Below, in pieces: positions 1 through 7,594 of a stretch of DNA of 59,532 nt. Under the pieces are notes generated by a model that saw nothing but the letters and a program-made list of their open reading frames with translations, was not told where the DNA came from and searched no databases. Within the stretch, counting starts at the first letter, position 1. Every line of letters starts with the position of its first letter. Made by a program: the position numbers and the translations under genes. Where the stretch lies: positions 1-59,532 of the forward strand of contig JAFGTS010000044.1 of the NCBI GenBank assembly GCA_016933965.1. Reading direction: 5' to 3'. This stretch comes from Deltaproteobacteria bacterium (GTDB lineage: Bacteria > Desulfobacterota > Syntrophia > Syntrophales > UBA2210).

Positions 1-1
1 A

Positions 2-1759
2 TTGACGGTGACGGACGCTCACGGACTGATTGACAGGGACGACTGCATTGTGAACGTAAGCTGGCTGAACGTACCTCCCACGGCGGACGCGGGAGCGGAT
101 CAGACCGTAGACGAGGGGATTCCGGTGACACTGAACGGGGCGAACTCGACGGACCCCGATGACGGAATTGAGTTCTATCAATGGGTGCAGAAGGGCGGTA
201 TTTTGGTGGTTCTGTCAGATGCAGGGCTTCCGAATCCTACCTTTACGGCACCTGACGTAGGTCCGGGGGGCACGTCGCTGACCTTTGAGCTGACTGTGAC
301 GGATAACGGCGGCCTGAAAGACACCGATACCTGTGTGGTCAACATAAGCTGGCTCAACGAGGCACCCACGGCGGACGCGGGGCCTGATCAGCGAGTCAAT
401 GAAGGTACACTGGTCCGGATTGACGCGACAAACTCCAGCGACCCCGACGACGGCATAACTTCCTGTCGATGGACGCAGACCGGCGGCACTCCTGTTACCC
501 TGTCGGACAGCAGCATAATGAAACCCGTGTTCACAGCGCCTGACGTAGGTCCGGGGGGTGCATCGCTGACCTTTGAATTGACCGTGACGGACGGCGGAGG
601 GTTGCAGGACACCGACGGCTGTGTGGTCAGCGTAAGCTGGTGCAACGAACCGCCCCAGGCGGACGCGGGTGATGATCAGACAGTTAGTGAAGGAACGGAC
701 GTGATGCTCAATGGTTCGCGTTCTATTGATCCCGACGGAAATATAGCAGTCTATCGCTGGAAGCAGACAGGAGGTGTACCGGTGACCCTCTCTGATTCGA
801 ATGCCCCTTCACCGACCTTTATCCCTGCCGATGTGGGGCCTGAGGGTGTTTCCCTGACGTTTGAACTGACCGTTACCGACAGTGAGAGCTTAAGTGATAC
901 CGATACCTGCGTGGTGAACATAACCTGGCTGAATGCTAACCCCGTAGCCCATGCCGGCTCAGACCGGAATGTGGAAGAGGGGACCACCGTTTTCCTCGAT
1001 GGCTCCACGTCGGACGACCCTGACGGTTCCCTGGGATCATATCGCTGGATCATGGTATCCGGACCGGCGGTGACGCTTTCCGATCCGTCGTCACCACGGC
1101 CTACGTTCGTGACGCCGCCCGTGGATGGTATTGATGTCAGACTGGTATTTGAACTGACCGTGACCGATGACGGCGGCCTGCAGGACACCGATGAGGTGAT
1201 CATAAGGGTATACGAGAATGGTATCGGGGGATTTCCCGAAGAGGTGGTAACGACCTTTTCGAAGACCGGTCAGGAGATCGGAATAGACGATATCAGCGGT
1301 GGTTCCTGCGTGGAATTCGAGACAACGGACCTCGCCGACATTCCCGATCAGGTCAACAGGCCGGAAAACCTTCCCTATGGACTTCTCGACCTCGTTATCA
1401 GAACGGAAACGGCCGGCGGCATGGCGGTACTTACCGTCTATCTGCCCGAAACGGCACCTGAAGAATGTTCATGGTTCAAATATGGTAAACGGTCGGGATG
1501 GATCGATTTCGACCGTGATCTGATATCGGGTGGCACCGGTGAAGGAGCGGTGTTCAATGAAACGCGAACAGAAGTCACTCTCTACGTGAAGGATGGCGGC
1601 AAGGGTGACGACGACGGCGTGCAAAACGGTATCATTGTCGATCCTTCCGGTCTCGGCTTTGAATCTCCTTCGTCCGATGTGACGGATGATCCCGATGGTT
1701 CCGGGAACGGCGGCAGCGGTGGTGGAGGCGGCTGTTTTATTTTTATCCTGTCTGAATGA
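2..1759 (+). CDS. PKD-repeat surface protein with choice-of-anchor U domain (5' partial)
   Basis: The open frame enters from the left edge, so the true start and any signal peptide are missing. After a partial first repeat there are four complete PKD/K319L-type beta-sandwich repeats of about 97 residues (roughly 22-118, 120-215, 216-312 and 313-407), each with a conserved P-x-A-x-A-G start, an FELTVTD strand and a DTDxCVV end. Residues about 420-560 match the choice-of-anchor U domain. A Gly/Ser-rich linker follows, ending in GGGGGCFIFILSE. A Gly-rich stretch before a CFI motif is usual at the end of such proteins in this lineage, but the usual CFIATAAYG-like tail is replaced here by a very short one. 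It probably acts outside the cell as an adhesin or surface-layer component. The family assignment is firm; the role is inferred. Confidence 0.85.
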   Translation: MTVTDAHGLIDRDDCIVNVSWLNVPPTADAGADQTVDEGIPVTLNGANSTDPDDGIEFYQWVQKGGILVVLSDAGLPNPTFTAPDVGPGGTSLTFELTVTDNGGLKDTDTCVVNISWLNEAPTADAGPDQRVNEGTLVRIDATNSSDPDDGITSCRWTQTGGTPVTLSDSSIMKPVFTAPDVGPGGASLTFELTVTDGGGLQDTDGCVVSVSWCNEPPQADAGDDQTVSEGTDVMLNGSRSIDPDGNIAVYRWKQTGGVPVTLSDSNAPSPTFIPADVGPEGVSLTFELTVTDSESLSDTDTCVVNITWLNANPVAHAGSDRNVEEGTTVFLDGSTSDDPDGSLGSYRWIMVSGPAVTLSDPSSPRPTFVTPPVDGIDVRLVFELTVTDDGGLQDTDEVIIRVYENGIGGFPEEVVTTFSKTGQEIGIDDISGGSCVEFETTDLADIPDQVNRPENLPYGLLDLVIRTETAGGMAVLTVYLPETAPEECSWFKYGKRSGWIDFDRDLISGGTGEGAVFNETRTEVTLYVKDGGKGDDDGVQNGIIVDPSGLGFESPSSDVTDDPDGSGNGGSGGGGGCFIFILSE

Positions 1760-1791
1760 GTCCGCTGTGTTCCCGGTGGATCGAAGAGGTG

Positions 1792-1977
1792 TCAGTTCCT
1801 TCCCAGATAGACCAGAAAGAGCCCCACCGAAAGTGAGAGAAGACCTAAGATTCTCAGCGTGTTGTCCGGGATTTCCTGGATCTTCAGCAGGTAGTCCTTG
1901 ATCTTTTCCGGAAACGCAAAATAGGGAAGTCCTTCTATTATCAGAACCATCCCGATGACGCAAAGCATGAATTTCAT
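1792..1977 (-). CDS. DUF2065 (YjeT-like) small membrane protein
   Basis: A 61-residue protein starting MKFMLCVIG, with two hydrophobic segments (about 1-20 and 38-58) around a short polar loop containing PEKIKDYL. This is the layout of the DUF2065/YjeT family of inner-membrane proteins of unknown function. The start is chosen because ATG at 1977 overlaps the mazG stop as ATGA, a classic coupled arrangement; a longer upstream start would lie deeper inside mazG. It is probably cotranscribed with mazG. No biochemical role can be given. Confidence 0.75.
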   Translation of the reverse strand: MKFMLCVIGMVLIIEGLPYFAFPEKIKDYLLKIQEIPDNTLRILGLLSLSVGLFLVYLGRN

Positions 1978-2834
1978 GAACCTTCTTTCTCCTTCTTCGC
2001 GCATTCCCAGAGATAATCCATCTCCTCAAGTGAGACATCGGCGGGTGAGAGATCCCGTTTAGCGAGGCGTTTTTCGATATAGGCGAAACGCTCGGTGAAT
2101 TTCCGCACCGAGGCGCGGACGAGGGTGTCGGGGTCTTTGTCGATAAAGCGACAGAGATTTACCAGGGAAAAGAATATGTCGCCCACTTCTTCGGCGATCT
2201 TCTCCTGATCGTTGCTTTTCACGGAGGACCTGAGTTCCTCCAGTTCCTCGCCGACCTTCACGAGTACGTCCTGCATGTTTTCCCAGTCAAAACCGACCTT
2301 TGAGGCCCGCGCCGTGACCTCACGGGCCATGATGAGGGGCGGCAGGGACCGTGGTATTCCCGAGAGGAGCGAGCGTTTCTCTTCCTGTTCCGGCTTTTCG
2401 CCCCGCTTGATCTCCTCCCAGTTTGCCTTGATTTCCGGTATCCCGCTGACCTTGCGGTTCCCGAACACGTGGGGGTGGCGACGGATCATCTTGGCCGTGA
2501 TGTCGTTGATGACGTCATAGATGTCGAATTCGCCCGCTTCCTCGGCGATACCGGCCAGAAAAAGGATCTGAAAAAGGGTATCACCCAGTTCCTCGCGAAG
2601 CCCTCCGGCTGATCCCTCCTCAATGGCGTCCACCACCTCATACACTTCAGCGAGAAGGTATTTCACGACATCCTCTCTCGTCTGCTTCCGGTCCCAGGCG
2701 CATCCCTCCGGCGACCTGAGGGTCTTTATGATCTGTCTGAGCTTTTCGAAAGAATCGGTTCTGTCTCCTGTCACCCGGTGGACCTCCTCATCCGTAATGA
2801 CCGTACCCCAGCTGAAAACGAAATCTTGTAGCAC
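1974..2834 (-). CDS. mazG: Nucleoside triphosphate pyrophosphohydrolase MazG
   Basis: A 286-residue protein with two tandem MazG domains. The first (about 28-140) has the EExxE/ExxD-like metal motif around LLAEVYEVVDAIEEG and LREELGDTLFQ; the second (about 170-260) repeats it at VGEELEELR and KIAEEVGDIFF. MazG hydrolyses NTPs and dNTPs to NMP and pyrophosphate in the cytoplasm, cleaning nucleotide pools and lowering (p)ppGpp in E. coli. Length and two-domain layout are typical. The downstream gene overlaps by four bases. The first about 20 residues look poorly conserved, so translation may begin somewhat downstream. Confidence 0.93.
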   Translation of the reverse strand: MLQDFVFSWGTVITDEEVHRVTGDRTDSFEKLRQIIKTLRSPEGCAWDRKQTREDVVKYLLAEVYEVVDAIEEGSAGGLREELGDTLFQILFLAGIAEEAGEFDIYDVINDITAKMIRRHPHVFGNRKVSGIPEIKANWEEIKRGEKPEQEEKRSLLSGIPRSLPPLIMAREVTARASKVGFDWENMQDVLVKVGEELEELRSSVKSNDQEKIAEEVGDIFFSLVNLCRFIDKDPDTLVRASVRKFTERFAYIEKRLAKRDLSPADVSLEEMDYLWECAKKEKEGS

Positions 2835-2961
2835 GATTGGTTGAGCCTGTCAAAAAACAATGGATCCTTCGAATTTCAAAAAAAGGGCCGCCCCCCGCGG
2901 CTGTATGCTCACGGCGGGACGGCCCGTGGGTCCCTGAGTACCTGAGTGCCTGACAAAACAC

Positions 2962-3050
2962 ACCTCCCCCTTTGGAAAAGGGGGATTGAGGGGGATTTTA
3001 AAATATATAAATCCCTCCCGGCCTCCCTTTACGAAAGGGAGGTGAAAAAC
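2962..3050. repeat. Interspersed double-hairpin element, copy A
   Basis: Two adjacent inverted repeats: CCCCCTTT/AAAAGGGGG near 2966-2984 and CCTCCCTTT/AAAGGGAGG near 3022-3042, joined by GATTGAGGGGGATTTT and ATCCCTCCC. The same arrangement recurs at 36741-36873 and 57051-57173. It lies between mazG and the end of the catabolic operon, where it could also stop transcripts or stabilise RNA. Confidence 0.8.
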
Positions 3051-3060
3051 CTGATCCATG

Positions 3061-3105
3061 ATCCATAATTCTATTCCGTGATCCGTACCCCGTAATCCGT
3101 AATCC
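3061..3105. repeat. Heptamer array (CCGTAAT-type), copy 1
   Basis: Degenerate 7-bp units such as CCGTGAT, CCGTACC, CCGTAAT and CCGTAAT. Read on the minus strand it contains GGATTACGGATTACGGGGTA, which also occurs in the array near 29312-29331. Non-coding, next to the double-hairpin element. Confidence 0.7.
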
Positions 3106-3106
3106 T

Positions 3107-3365
3107 CTAGTCCCTATATTTCTCCTGCAACACGTTTTTCAGCAGTTTGCCACTGGGGTTCCGCGGCAGCGCGTCGATTATGATAACCCTCTTGGGCACC
3201 TTGTACCCCGCAAGTTCTTTCTTGCAGAAAGCGATGACCGCCTCCTTGTTCAGTTCCTGGCCCGGCGCCGGCACACCACCGCACACGGCTCCGGCCACAA
3301 TATAGCCGGCGGAAATCCGCTGGTGATGACGCCATGCTTTTCGATTGCCGGTGCGGGATGGGGGA
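3107..3365 (-). pseudogene. Decayed 3' end of an AMP-dependent acyl-CoA ligase
   Basis: The last frame reads PGQELNKEAVIAFCKKELAG and ends GYKVPKRVIIIDALPRNPSG plus KLLKNVLQEKYRD, a good match to the C-terminal lid domain of acyl-CoA ligases, including the PSGK catalytic lysine motif. Upstream, the expected family text survives in another frame (HPAPAIEK ... LWPEPCAVV, resembling HPAV...WGEAVxAVV), so at least one frameshift is present near 3255-3290. Nothing resembling the large N-terminal adenylation domain remains: the MaoC gene starts immediately upstream. I read it as a deletion remnant of a ligase that once ended this operon. No start codon with a ribosome-binding site is convincing. 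Confidence 0.75.
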
Positions 3366-3392
3366 AACTCACCGATAGTGTGAGATTTCCCC
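3361..3392. repeat. Inverted repeat after the MaoC gene
   Basis: GGGGAAACTCAC and GTGAGATTTCCCC pair across a 7-base loop with one bulge. It follows the stop of the MaoC hydratase on the minus strand and precedes the ligase remnant. There is no T-run after it on the minus strand, so it is more likely an RNA-stabilising hairpin or deletion scar than a standard terminator. Confidence 0.5.
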
Positions 3393-3418
3393 TTTCCGCG
3401 TGAATACGATTATGGAAT

Positions 3419-3823
3419 CTACAGTTCCACGACAGCCGTCGCCATGCTGAGGACGGCGACACTCTCCTGGTTGGTTACTTTCAGATCGAGGGAAACCGTG
3501 TTCCCCTCCACGGCTGTGACGGTTCCCTCCGTTGTGACCGTATCGCCAAGGTGAACGGGTCGCGCGAACCGGCACTTGATCCGTTTGAGAGCGCCCGGAT
3601 CACCGGTCCAGTCGGTAACGGTCTTGGTCATGAAACCGAAGGTGCACAGTCCGTGAAGAATGACACCGCCGAGGCCCACCATCTTGCCGAATTCCGGGTC
3701 GATATGAATAGGATTGAAATCCCCGGAAGCCCCCGCGTAATAAATGGTCCGGTATTTATCCACTTCTTCTGAGGCGGTGAAGACCTCTCCCACCTTGATG
3801 TCCTGTATCTGTTTTTTTGCCAT
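3419..3823 (-). CDS. MaoC-family (R)-specific enoyl-CoA hydratase, catalytic subunit
   Basis: A 134-residue hot-dog-fold protein. The hydratase-2 motif is intact: GASGDFNPIHIDPEFG, with Asp35 and His40 as the expected catalytic pair. It would add water across a trans-2-enoyl-CoA in the cytoplasm. Its partner is very likely the preceding gene, a second MaoC-type protein lacking this Asp/His pair, giving a heteromer like ChsH1-ChsH2 of cholesterol degradation, in which ChsH1 carries the catalytic residues. A GGGGGAAAC ribosome-binding site precedes the start and the gap to the previous gene is 11 bases. The substrate is unknown. Confidence 0.85.
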   Translation of the reverse strand: MAKKQIQDIKVGEVFTASEEVDKYRTIYYAGASGDFNPIHIDPEFGKMVGLGGVILHGLCTFGFMTKTVTDWTGDPGALKRIKCRFARPVHLGDTVTTEGTVTAVEGNTVSLDLKVTNQESVAVLSMATAVVEL

Positions 3824-3834
3824 GGCGTTTCCCC

Positions 3835-4272
3835 CTATTTCCGTATCACGAAGGTGAAGGTGGCTCTGCAGACCATGTTTCCCTTCTGGTTCCGGCTTTC
3901 ACCGACAAGGGTGACCACGTCAAGCTTTTCCTTGTTTTCGATGTTGACGATCTTCCCCTTTGACGTGATGACATCGCCGGGTTTGACCACCTCGAAGAAT
4001 TCGAAATCCTGTTCTCCGTGCACGAGCATGAACAGGTTCAGATTGATCTCGGGATCGAAGAAAAAGGGTTCCGCCAGCATGCCGGCATATACCACCGAAA
4101 AGGTCGGAGGAGCGATGACGCTTCCGTAGGGTGTAGTTTTCCCGAATTCATCGTCCATATAATGCGGATCGGGGTTCTTGATGGCCTTGGCGTATTCTTT
4201 TACTTTTTCCTTGCCGATCTCATAGGTCAGGGGACCGTACTCCTTCCCGATAAACTTAACGTCCACTGCCAT
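3835..4272 (-). CDS. MaoC N-terminal-like (FAS1-type) dehydratase, probable non-catalytic partner
   Basis: A 145-residue hot-dog protein resembling the MaoC_dehydrat_N/FAS1-like dehydratase group. At the position of the usual GDxNPxH motif it reads IKNPDPHYMDDEFG, so the aligned catalytic Asp is Asn33 and the aligned His is Tyr38 (a His lies one residue earlier). This suggests a structural or substrate-binding subunit paired with the catalytic MaoC protein encoded next. The start MAVDVKF at 4272 has a strong GGAGGAAAATCC site; a longer frame beginning at 4290 would overlap the upstream gene and lacks one. Confidence 0.8.
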   Translation of the reverse strand: MAVDVKFIGKEYGPLTYEIGKEKVKEYAKAIKNPDPHYMDDEFGKTTPYGSVIAPPTFSVVYAGMLAEPFFFDPEINLNLFMLVHGEQDFEFFEVVKPGDVITSKGKIVNIENKEKLDVVTLVGESRNQKGNMVCRATFTFVIRK

Positions 4273-4286
4273 GGATTTTCCTCCTC

Positions 4287-5444
4287 TCAAGAAGTGAACT
4301 TGTCCAGTTCGTTTTTCGCGATGAACACCCGCTGCATTTCAGAAGTGCCCTCACAGATTTCTCCGAACTTTGCGTCACGGTACAGGCGCTCCGCTTCACT
4401 ACCCTTGAGGTACCCGTGGCCGGCAAATATCTGCATGGTCCAGTTGGCTATCTTGGATGCGGCCTCGGTGGACAGGAGCTTCGCGCAGGCGCCAATGACA
4501 TCGGCCTCTTCTTCTCCTTTGTTCATCGCCCATGCGGCGCGAAGTGCCAGCATTCTGCCCAGGTCATTGTAGGTGAACATGTCGGCGAGCTTGAATCCCA
4601 CGTCTTGAAAGGAACCGATCTTCCTGCCGAAAGCCTTCCTGTTTTTAGCCTGTGCCGTGGCCTTTTCCATGCAGGCCGTTCCTATCCCGACTGAGAACGC
4701 CGTTATCCCGACGGTTCCCATGGAGAGTATCTTTTTCAGCTGGGCGTGTCCCCGGCCCGGTTCACCGCCGAGAAATTCTGCGGTCCTGCATTCCGAGAGG
4801 GATACCGAGCTGAGCGGAAGTCCCCGGAGGCCCATCGTGTCGATTGTCTCGCCGACGGTCAGCCCCGGCGCGCCTTTTTCGACGATGAAAAAACTCATCC
4901 CCGTCTCGGCGCCCGCCTCGGCTGACGTATAGGCCAGGACCAGAAGGAGATCAGCGATCGGCCCGTTGGCGACGATATCCTTTTCTCCCGTCAGAACCCA
5001 GGTATCACCCCCCTTTTTCGCCGCCGCGGTTATGCCGGATATGTCGGAACCGGCTTCCGATTCGGAATAGGCGACGGCCCCCACCAGATCACCCTTCAAG
5101 AGCCCCGGAAGATACCGTTCCTTTTGCGCGGCCGTACCGAAAAGAGCGATCAGGCCGCCGCAGAGAAAGGTACTCGCCCGGCCACTGAGATACGTAGCCG
5201 GACAGACCTTGGCGATCTCTTCAGCAACGATATAGTTGCTGATCATGTCAATACCGGCATCGTCCACCCCGGCGCCGAGAAAGCCTGCACCGGCAAGTTT
5301 TTTCAGGTTCTCTCTGAGCAGGGTGAAGGCTTTCTCTTTCGGGCCTTCATCAAGTTTCCGGGCCGACGGGGCGATCTCGGTGCTGCAGAAAGCAGCGGCT
5401 TCTAGCTGTAACTTCTTTTGTGCTTCGTTCAATTCATAGTCCAT
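4287..5444 (-). CDS. Acyl-CoA dehydrogenase, subunit with EGT catalytic Glu
   Basis: A 385-residue flavoprotein with the usual order: helical N-terminal domain, middle beta domain (SESEAGSDISGI FAD/substrate motif near 130) and C-terminal helical domain ending ICEGTSEMQR. Glu365 sits where medium-chain acyl-CoA dehydrogenases carry their catalytic base. It would oxidise an acyl-CoA to the 2-enoyl-CoA and pass electrons to ETF. It directly follows another ACAD gene whose equivalent residue is Gly, so the two may form an alpha2beta2 enzyme like the ChsE pairs for steroid side chains. The substrate is unknown. Confidence 0.88.
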   Translation of the reverse strand: MDYELNEAQKKLQLEAAAFCSTEIAPSARKLDEGPKEKAFTLLRENLKKLAGAGFLGAGVDDAGIDMISNYIVAEEIAKVCPATYLSGRASTFLCGGLIALFGTAAQKERYLPGLLKGDLVGAVAYSESEAGSDISGITAAAKKGGDTWVLTGEKDIVANGPIADLLLVLAYTSAEAGAETGMSFFIVEKGAPGLTVGETIDTMGLRGLPLSSVSLSECRTAEFLGGEPGRGHAQLKKILSMGTVGITAFSVGIGTACMEKATAQAKNRKAFGRKIGSFQDVGFKLADMFTYNDLGRMLALRAAWAMNKGEEEADVIGACAKLLSTEAASKIANWTMQIFAGHGYLKGSEAERLYRDAKFGEICEGTSEMQRVFIAKNELDKFTS

Positions 5445-5461
5445 AGCAATACCCCCACATC

Positions 5462-6610
5462 CTACATTAACATGATTCTTGAGACGATCATCCGCATGAT
5501 GTCGGATGTTCCGCCGCCGATTGCACCGAGCCGGGCATCCCGGAAGTTACGCTCCACGGGATATTCGTGCATGAAACCGTAACCGCCGAATATCTGGACG
5601 GCCTGCGAGGCCATTTCGAATCCCATGTCACCGGCATAGACCTTGTTGACCGCCGCCTGGAGCGGGTTGAGCATCTGGCCGTTGTCCTTTGAGGAAGCAA
5701 CGCGGTAAATGGCCAGTTTCGCCGCTTCGACGAAAACCCGCATGTCGGCGATGCGATGCTGTATCGCCTGGAATTCGCGAATGGGCCGGTTGAACTGATA
5801 CCGCTCATTGGCATACCGTGAACAGAGCTCGATCCCGTAAATGGAAGAACCGAGGAAGGGAGAGAGCAGGGTGGAGCGGTCCCATTCGACGCCGCTGAGC
5901 GCGATCATCCAGCCGGCACCTTCACCGCCCAGGACGTTCTCCGCGGGGATCTCGCAGTCTTCGAAAAAGACCTCGGAGGTTGTCGAACACTTGCATCCCA
6001 TCTTGTGGAAAGGCTGGCCCGTCGAAAAACCCGGCGTTCCCTTTTCAACGACGAAGGCGGTGATACCCTTGTGCTTCAACTCCCGGTCGATACTGGCGAA
6101 AACAACGATCACGTCGGCCACGGGGGCATTGGTGATAAACGTTTTCGATCCGTTGAGAACATAGGAGTCACCCTTCCTGGTGGCCGTGGAACGCATCGAT
6201 GCCGCGTCGGAGCCCGCGCCGGGTTCGGTGAGACCCATGCATCCGATCCATTCTCCCGAGGCAAGCTTGGGCACATACTTCTTCTTCTGCTCCTCGGTGC
6301 CGAAGTTGAATATGTTGCAGGCACAGAGATAGGTGTGGGCTCCCCAGGCGAGAAGACTGCCGCCGTCGACACCGGCATGGCCGAGCGCCTCGCCCGCCAG
6401 GCAGCAGGTAACGATGTCCGCGCCGGAGCCGCCCAATTCCTCAGGGAACGGCAGGCCGAGAAGTCCCATATCGGCAAGCTTCTTCCAGATCTCAAAGCTG
6501 AATTCCCCCTTCAGGTCGGCTTCTTCACAGAGCGGAGTGATTTCTTCCTTTCCGTATCGGTATACCGTTTCCCTGAACATTCTTTGCTCGTCGCTGAGCG
6601 TGAAATCCAT
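5462..6610 (-). CDS. Acyl-CoA dehydrogenase, paired subunit lacking the EGT Glu
   Basis: A 382-residue ACAD starting MDFTLSDEQRMF. The middle domain has LTEPGAGSDAASM, and a GGYGFMHEYPVER helix is present. The C-terminal motif reads AIGGGTSDIM, so the medium-chain-type catalytic Glu is replaced by Gly366; on helix G, where isovaleryl-CoA dehydrogenase has LER, it reads WDR. The catalytic base is therefore altered (Asp) or absent. The start at 6610 is chosen for its GAGGAGGATGAT site; the frame continues 11 codons further up, into the previous gene. It lies 17 bases before the catalytic ACAD gene. Confidence 0.87.
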   Translation of the reverse strand: MDFTLSDEQRMFRETVYRYGKEEITPLCEEADLKGEFSFEIWKKLADMGLLGLPFPEELGGSGADIVTCCLAGEALGHAGVDGGSLLAWGAHTYLCACNIFNFGTEEQKKKYVPKLASGEWIGCMGLTEPGAGSDAASMRSTATRKGDSYVLNGSKTFITNAPVADVIVVFASIDRELKHKGITAFVVEKGTPGFSTGQPFHKMGCKCSTTSEVFFEDCEIPAENVLGGEGAGWMIALSGVEWDRSTLLSPFLGSSIYGIELCSRYANERYQFNRPIREFQAIQHRIADMRVFVEAAKLAIYRVASSKDNGQMLNPLQAAVNKVYAGDMGFEMASQAVQIFGGYGFMHEYPVERNFRDARLGAIGGGTSDIMRMIVSRIMLM

Positions 6611-6626
6611 ATCATCCTCCTCACAT

Positions 6627-7097
6627 CTATTGTACCGGTTCAAAGTATTTAATATCCAGAATGTGGCCCTTCCGTTCTTCCTTCCACACGGCCCTGACCT
6701 TCATGCCGTTCTTGACGGTTTTTCTGACAAGGTCCGCGTCACGCAGGTCAAATCCACCGACGAGATGGAGAAAGCTGGAATCAGTGCCGTCGAGCCGTAT
6801 CAGCGCGCCGATGAACGGGGGTTTTGTGGGCATGCCGAAGTACTCGTAATCGGTAAGGACCCACGATACGATGGCCCCTTCCTGTGATACCTCGGTTATG
6901 TCGTCGGTCTCGACAAAGCAGCGGGGACAGAAGGAGCGGGCCGGGACAAGGACCCGGTTGCACCGGGAACATCTCGAGCCGTAGATCTTCTTTTCCACCA
7001 GTCCTTCAAAAAAACGCGTCCATACCGGTCCGTACACGTTCTCGTAGGGTATGGCCACCTCATCTTCCAGAATATACAGGTCTTGTTTTTCTTCCAT
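6627..7097 (-). CDS. DUF35 zinc-ribbon/OB-fold protein (first of a tandem pair)
   Basis: A 156-residue protein with an N-terminal helix, a rubredoxin-like zinc ribbon (Cys43, Cys46, Cys57, Cys60; CSRC...CPRC) and a C-terminal OB fold ending GHILDIKYFEP. DUF35 proteins hold thiolase-superfamily enzymes together and channel CoA intermediates, as in the archaeal acetoacetyl-CoA thiolase/HMG-CoA synthase complex, BbsAB and Ltp2-ChsH2. It is clearly a tandem duplicate of the next gene up and lies between two thiolase-like genes and two ACAD genes, so it probably scaffolds the thiolase-like pair. Confidence 0.88.
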   Translation of the reverse strand: MEEKQDLYILEDEVAIPYENVYGPVWTRFFEGLVEKKIYGSRCSRCNRVLVPARSFCPRCFVETDDITEVSQEGAIVSWVLTDYEYFGMPTKPPFIGALIRLDGTDSSFLHLVGGFDLRDADLVRKTVKNGMKVRAVWKEERKGHILDIKYFEPVQ

Positions 7098-7118
7098 GAT
7101 GTCACCCCTTCCTACCGG

Positions 7119-7583
7119 CTATGACAAAGGCGCGAAATACTTGATATCAAGTATGTGGCCTTTTCTTTCATCGTTCCACACGGCCTCGACCCGTGCGCCT
7201 TTCCGGATCACTGAACCGACCGACTCCGGACTGGTCGTATCGAAGCCGCCGAGCAGATGCAGCAGGTTGCAGTCGGTCCCGTCGAGCTTGATAAGGGCGA
7301 TCACCACGGGAGGCTTTCCCGGCATGCCGAAGAATTCCTTGTCCGAATAGACCCAGGAAACGACCTCACCCTGCTGTGAGACCTCCACCGATGTGTCCAG
7401 GTTTTTCTGGCACTGCGGGCAGGAACTTCGCGCGGGGACGAAGGTCATGTTGCAGGAGGGGCAGGAGGTGCCGTATATCCTGCCTTCCTTGAGCCCGTTG
7501 TAGAACTGCGTGAATGTCCGGCCGGCCGCGTACTTATGGGGAAGCCTGACAACATTGTTAAATGTATCATAATCTCTTTTCAT
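7119..7583 (-). CDS. DUF35 zinc-ribbon/OB-fold protein (second of a tandem pair)
   Basis: A 154-residue DUF35 protein with zinc-ribbon cysteines 41, 44, 55 and 58 (CPSC...CPQC) and an OB fold with the same ERKGHILDIKYF ending as its neighbour. Conserved stretches include EFFGMPGKPP and LIKLDGTDCNLLHLLGGFD. The start has a GGAGGGGCAACG site. The two DUF35 genes suggest one scaffold subunit for each of the two thiolase-like proteins encoded directly upstream, at 7595-9913. Confidence 0.88.
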   Translation of the reverse strand: MKRDYDTFNNVVRLPHKYAAGRTFTQFYNGLKEGRIYGTSCPSCNMTFVPARSSCPQCQKNLDTSVEVSQQGEVVSWVYSDKEFFGMPGKPPVVIALIKLDGTDCNLLHLLGGFDTTSPESVGSVIRKGARVEAVWNDERKGHILDIKYFAPLS

Positions 7584-7594
7584 CGTTGCCCCTC

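Noticed and set aside
1736-1759. Frameshift at the end of the PKD protein that hides a normal CFIATAAYG-like tail
   Set aside because: No alternative frame after the CFI codons encodes the usual tail, so the short ending appears genuine in this sequence.
2850-2935. A GC-rich hairpin upstream of mazG as a riboswitch
   Set aside because: The imperfect pairing around CGGGACGGCCCG resembles no known riboswitch class, and it is too short to judge.
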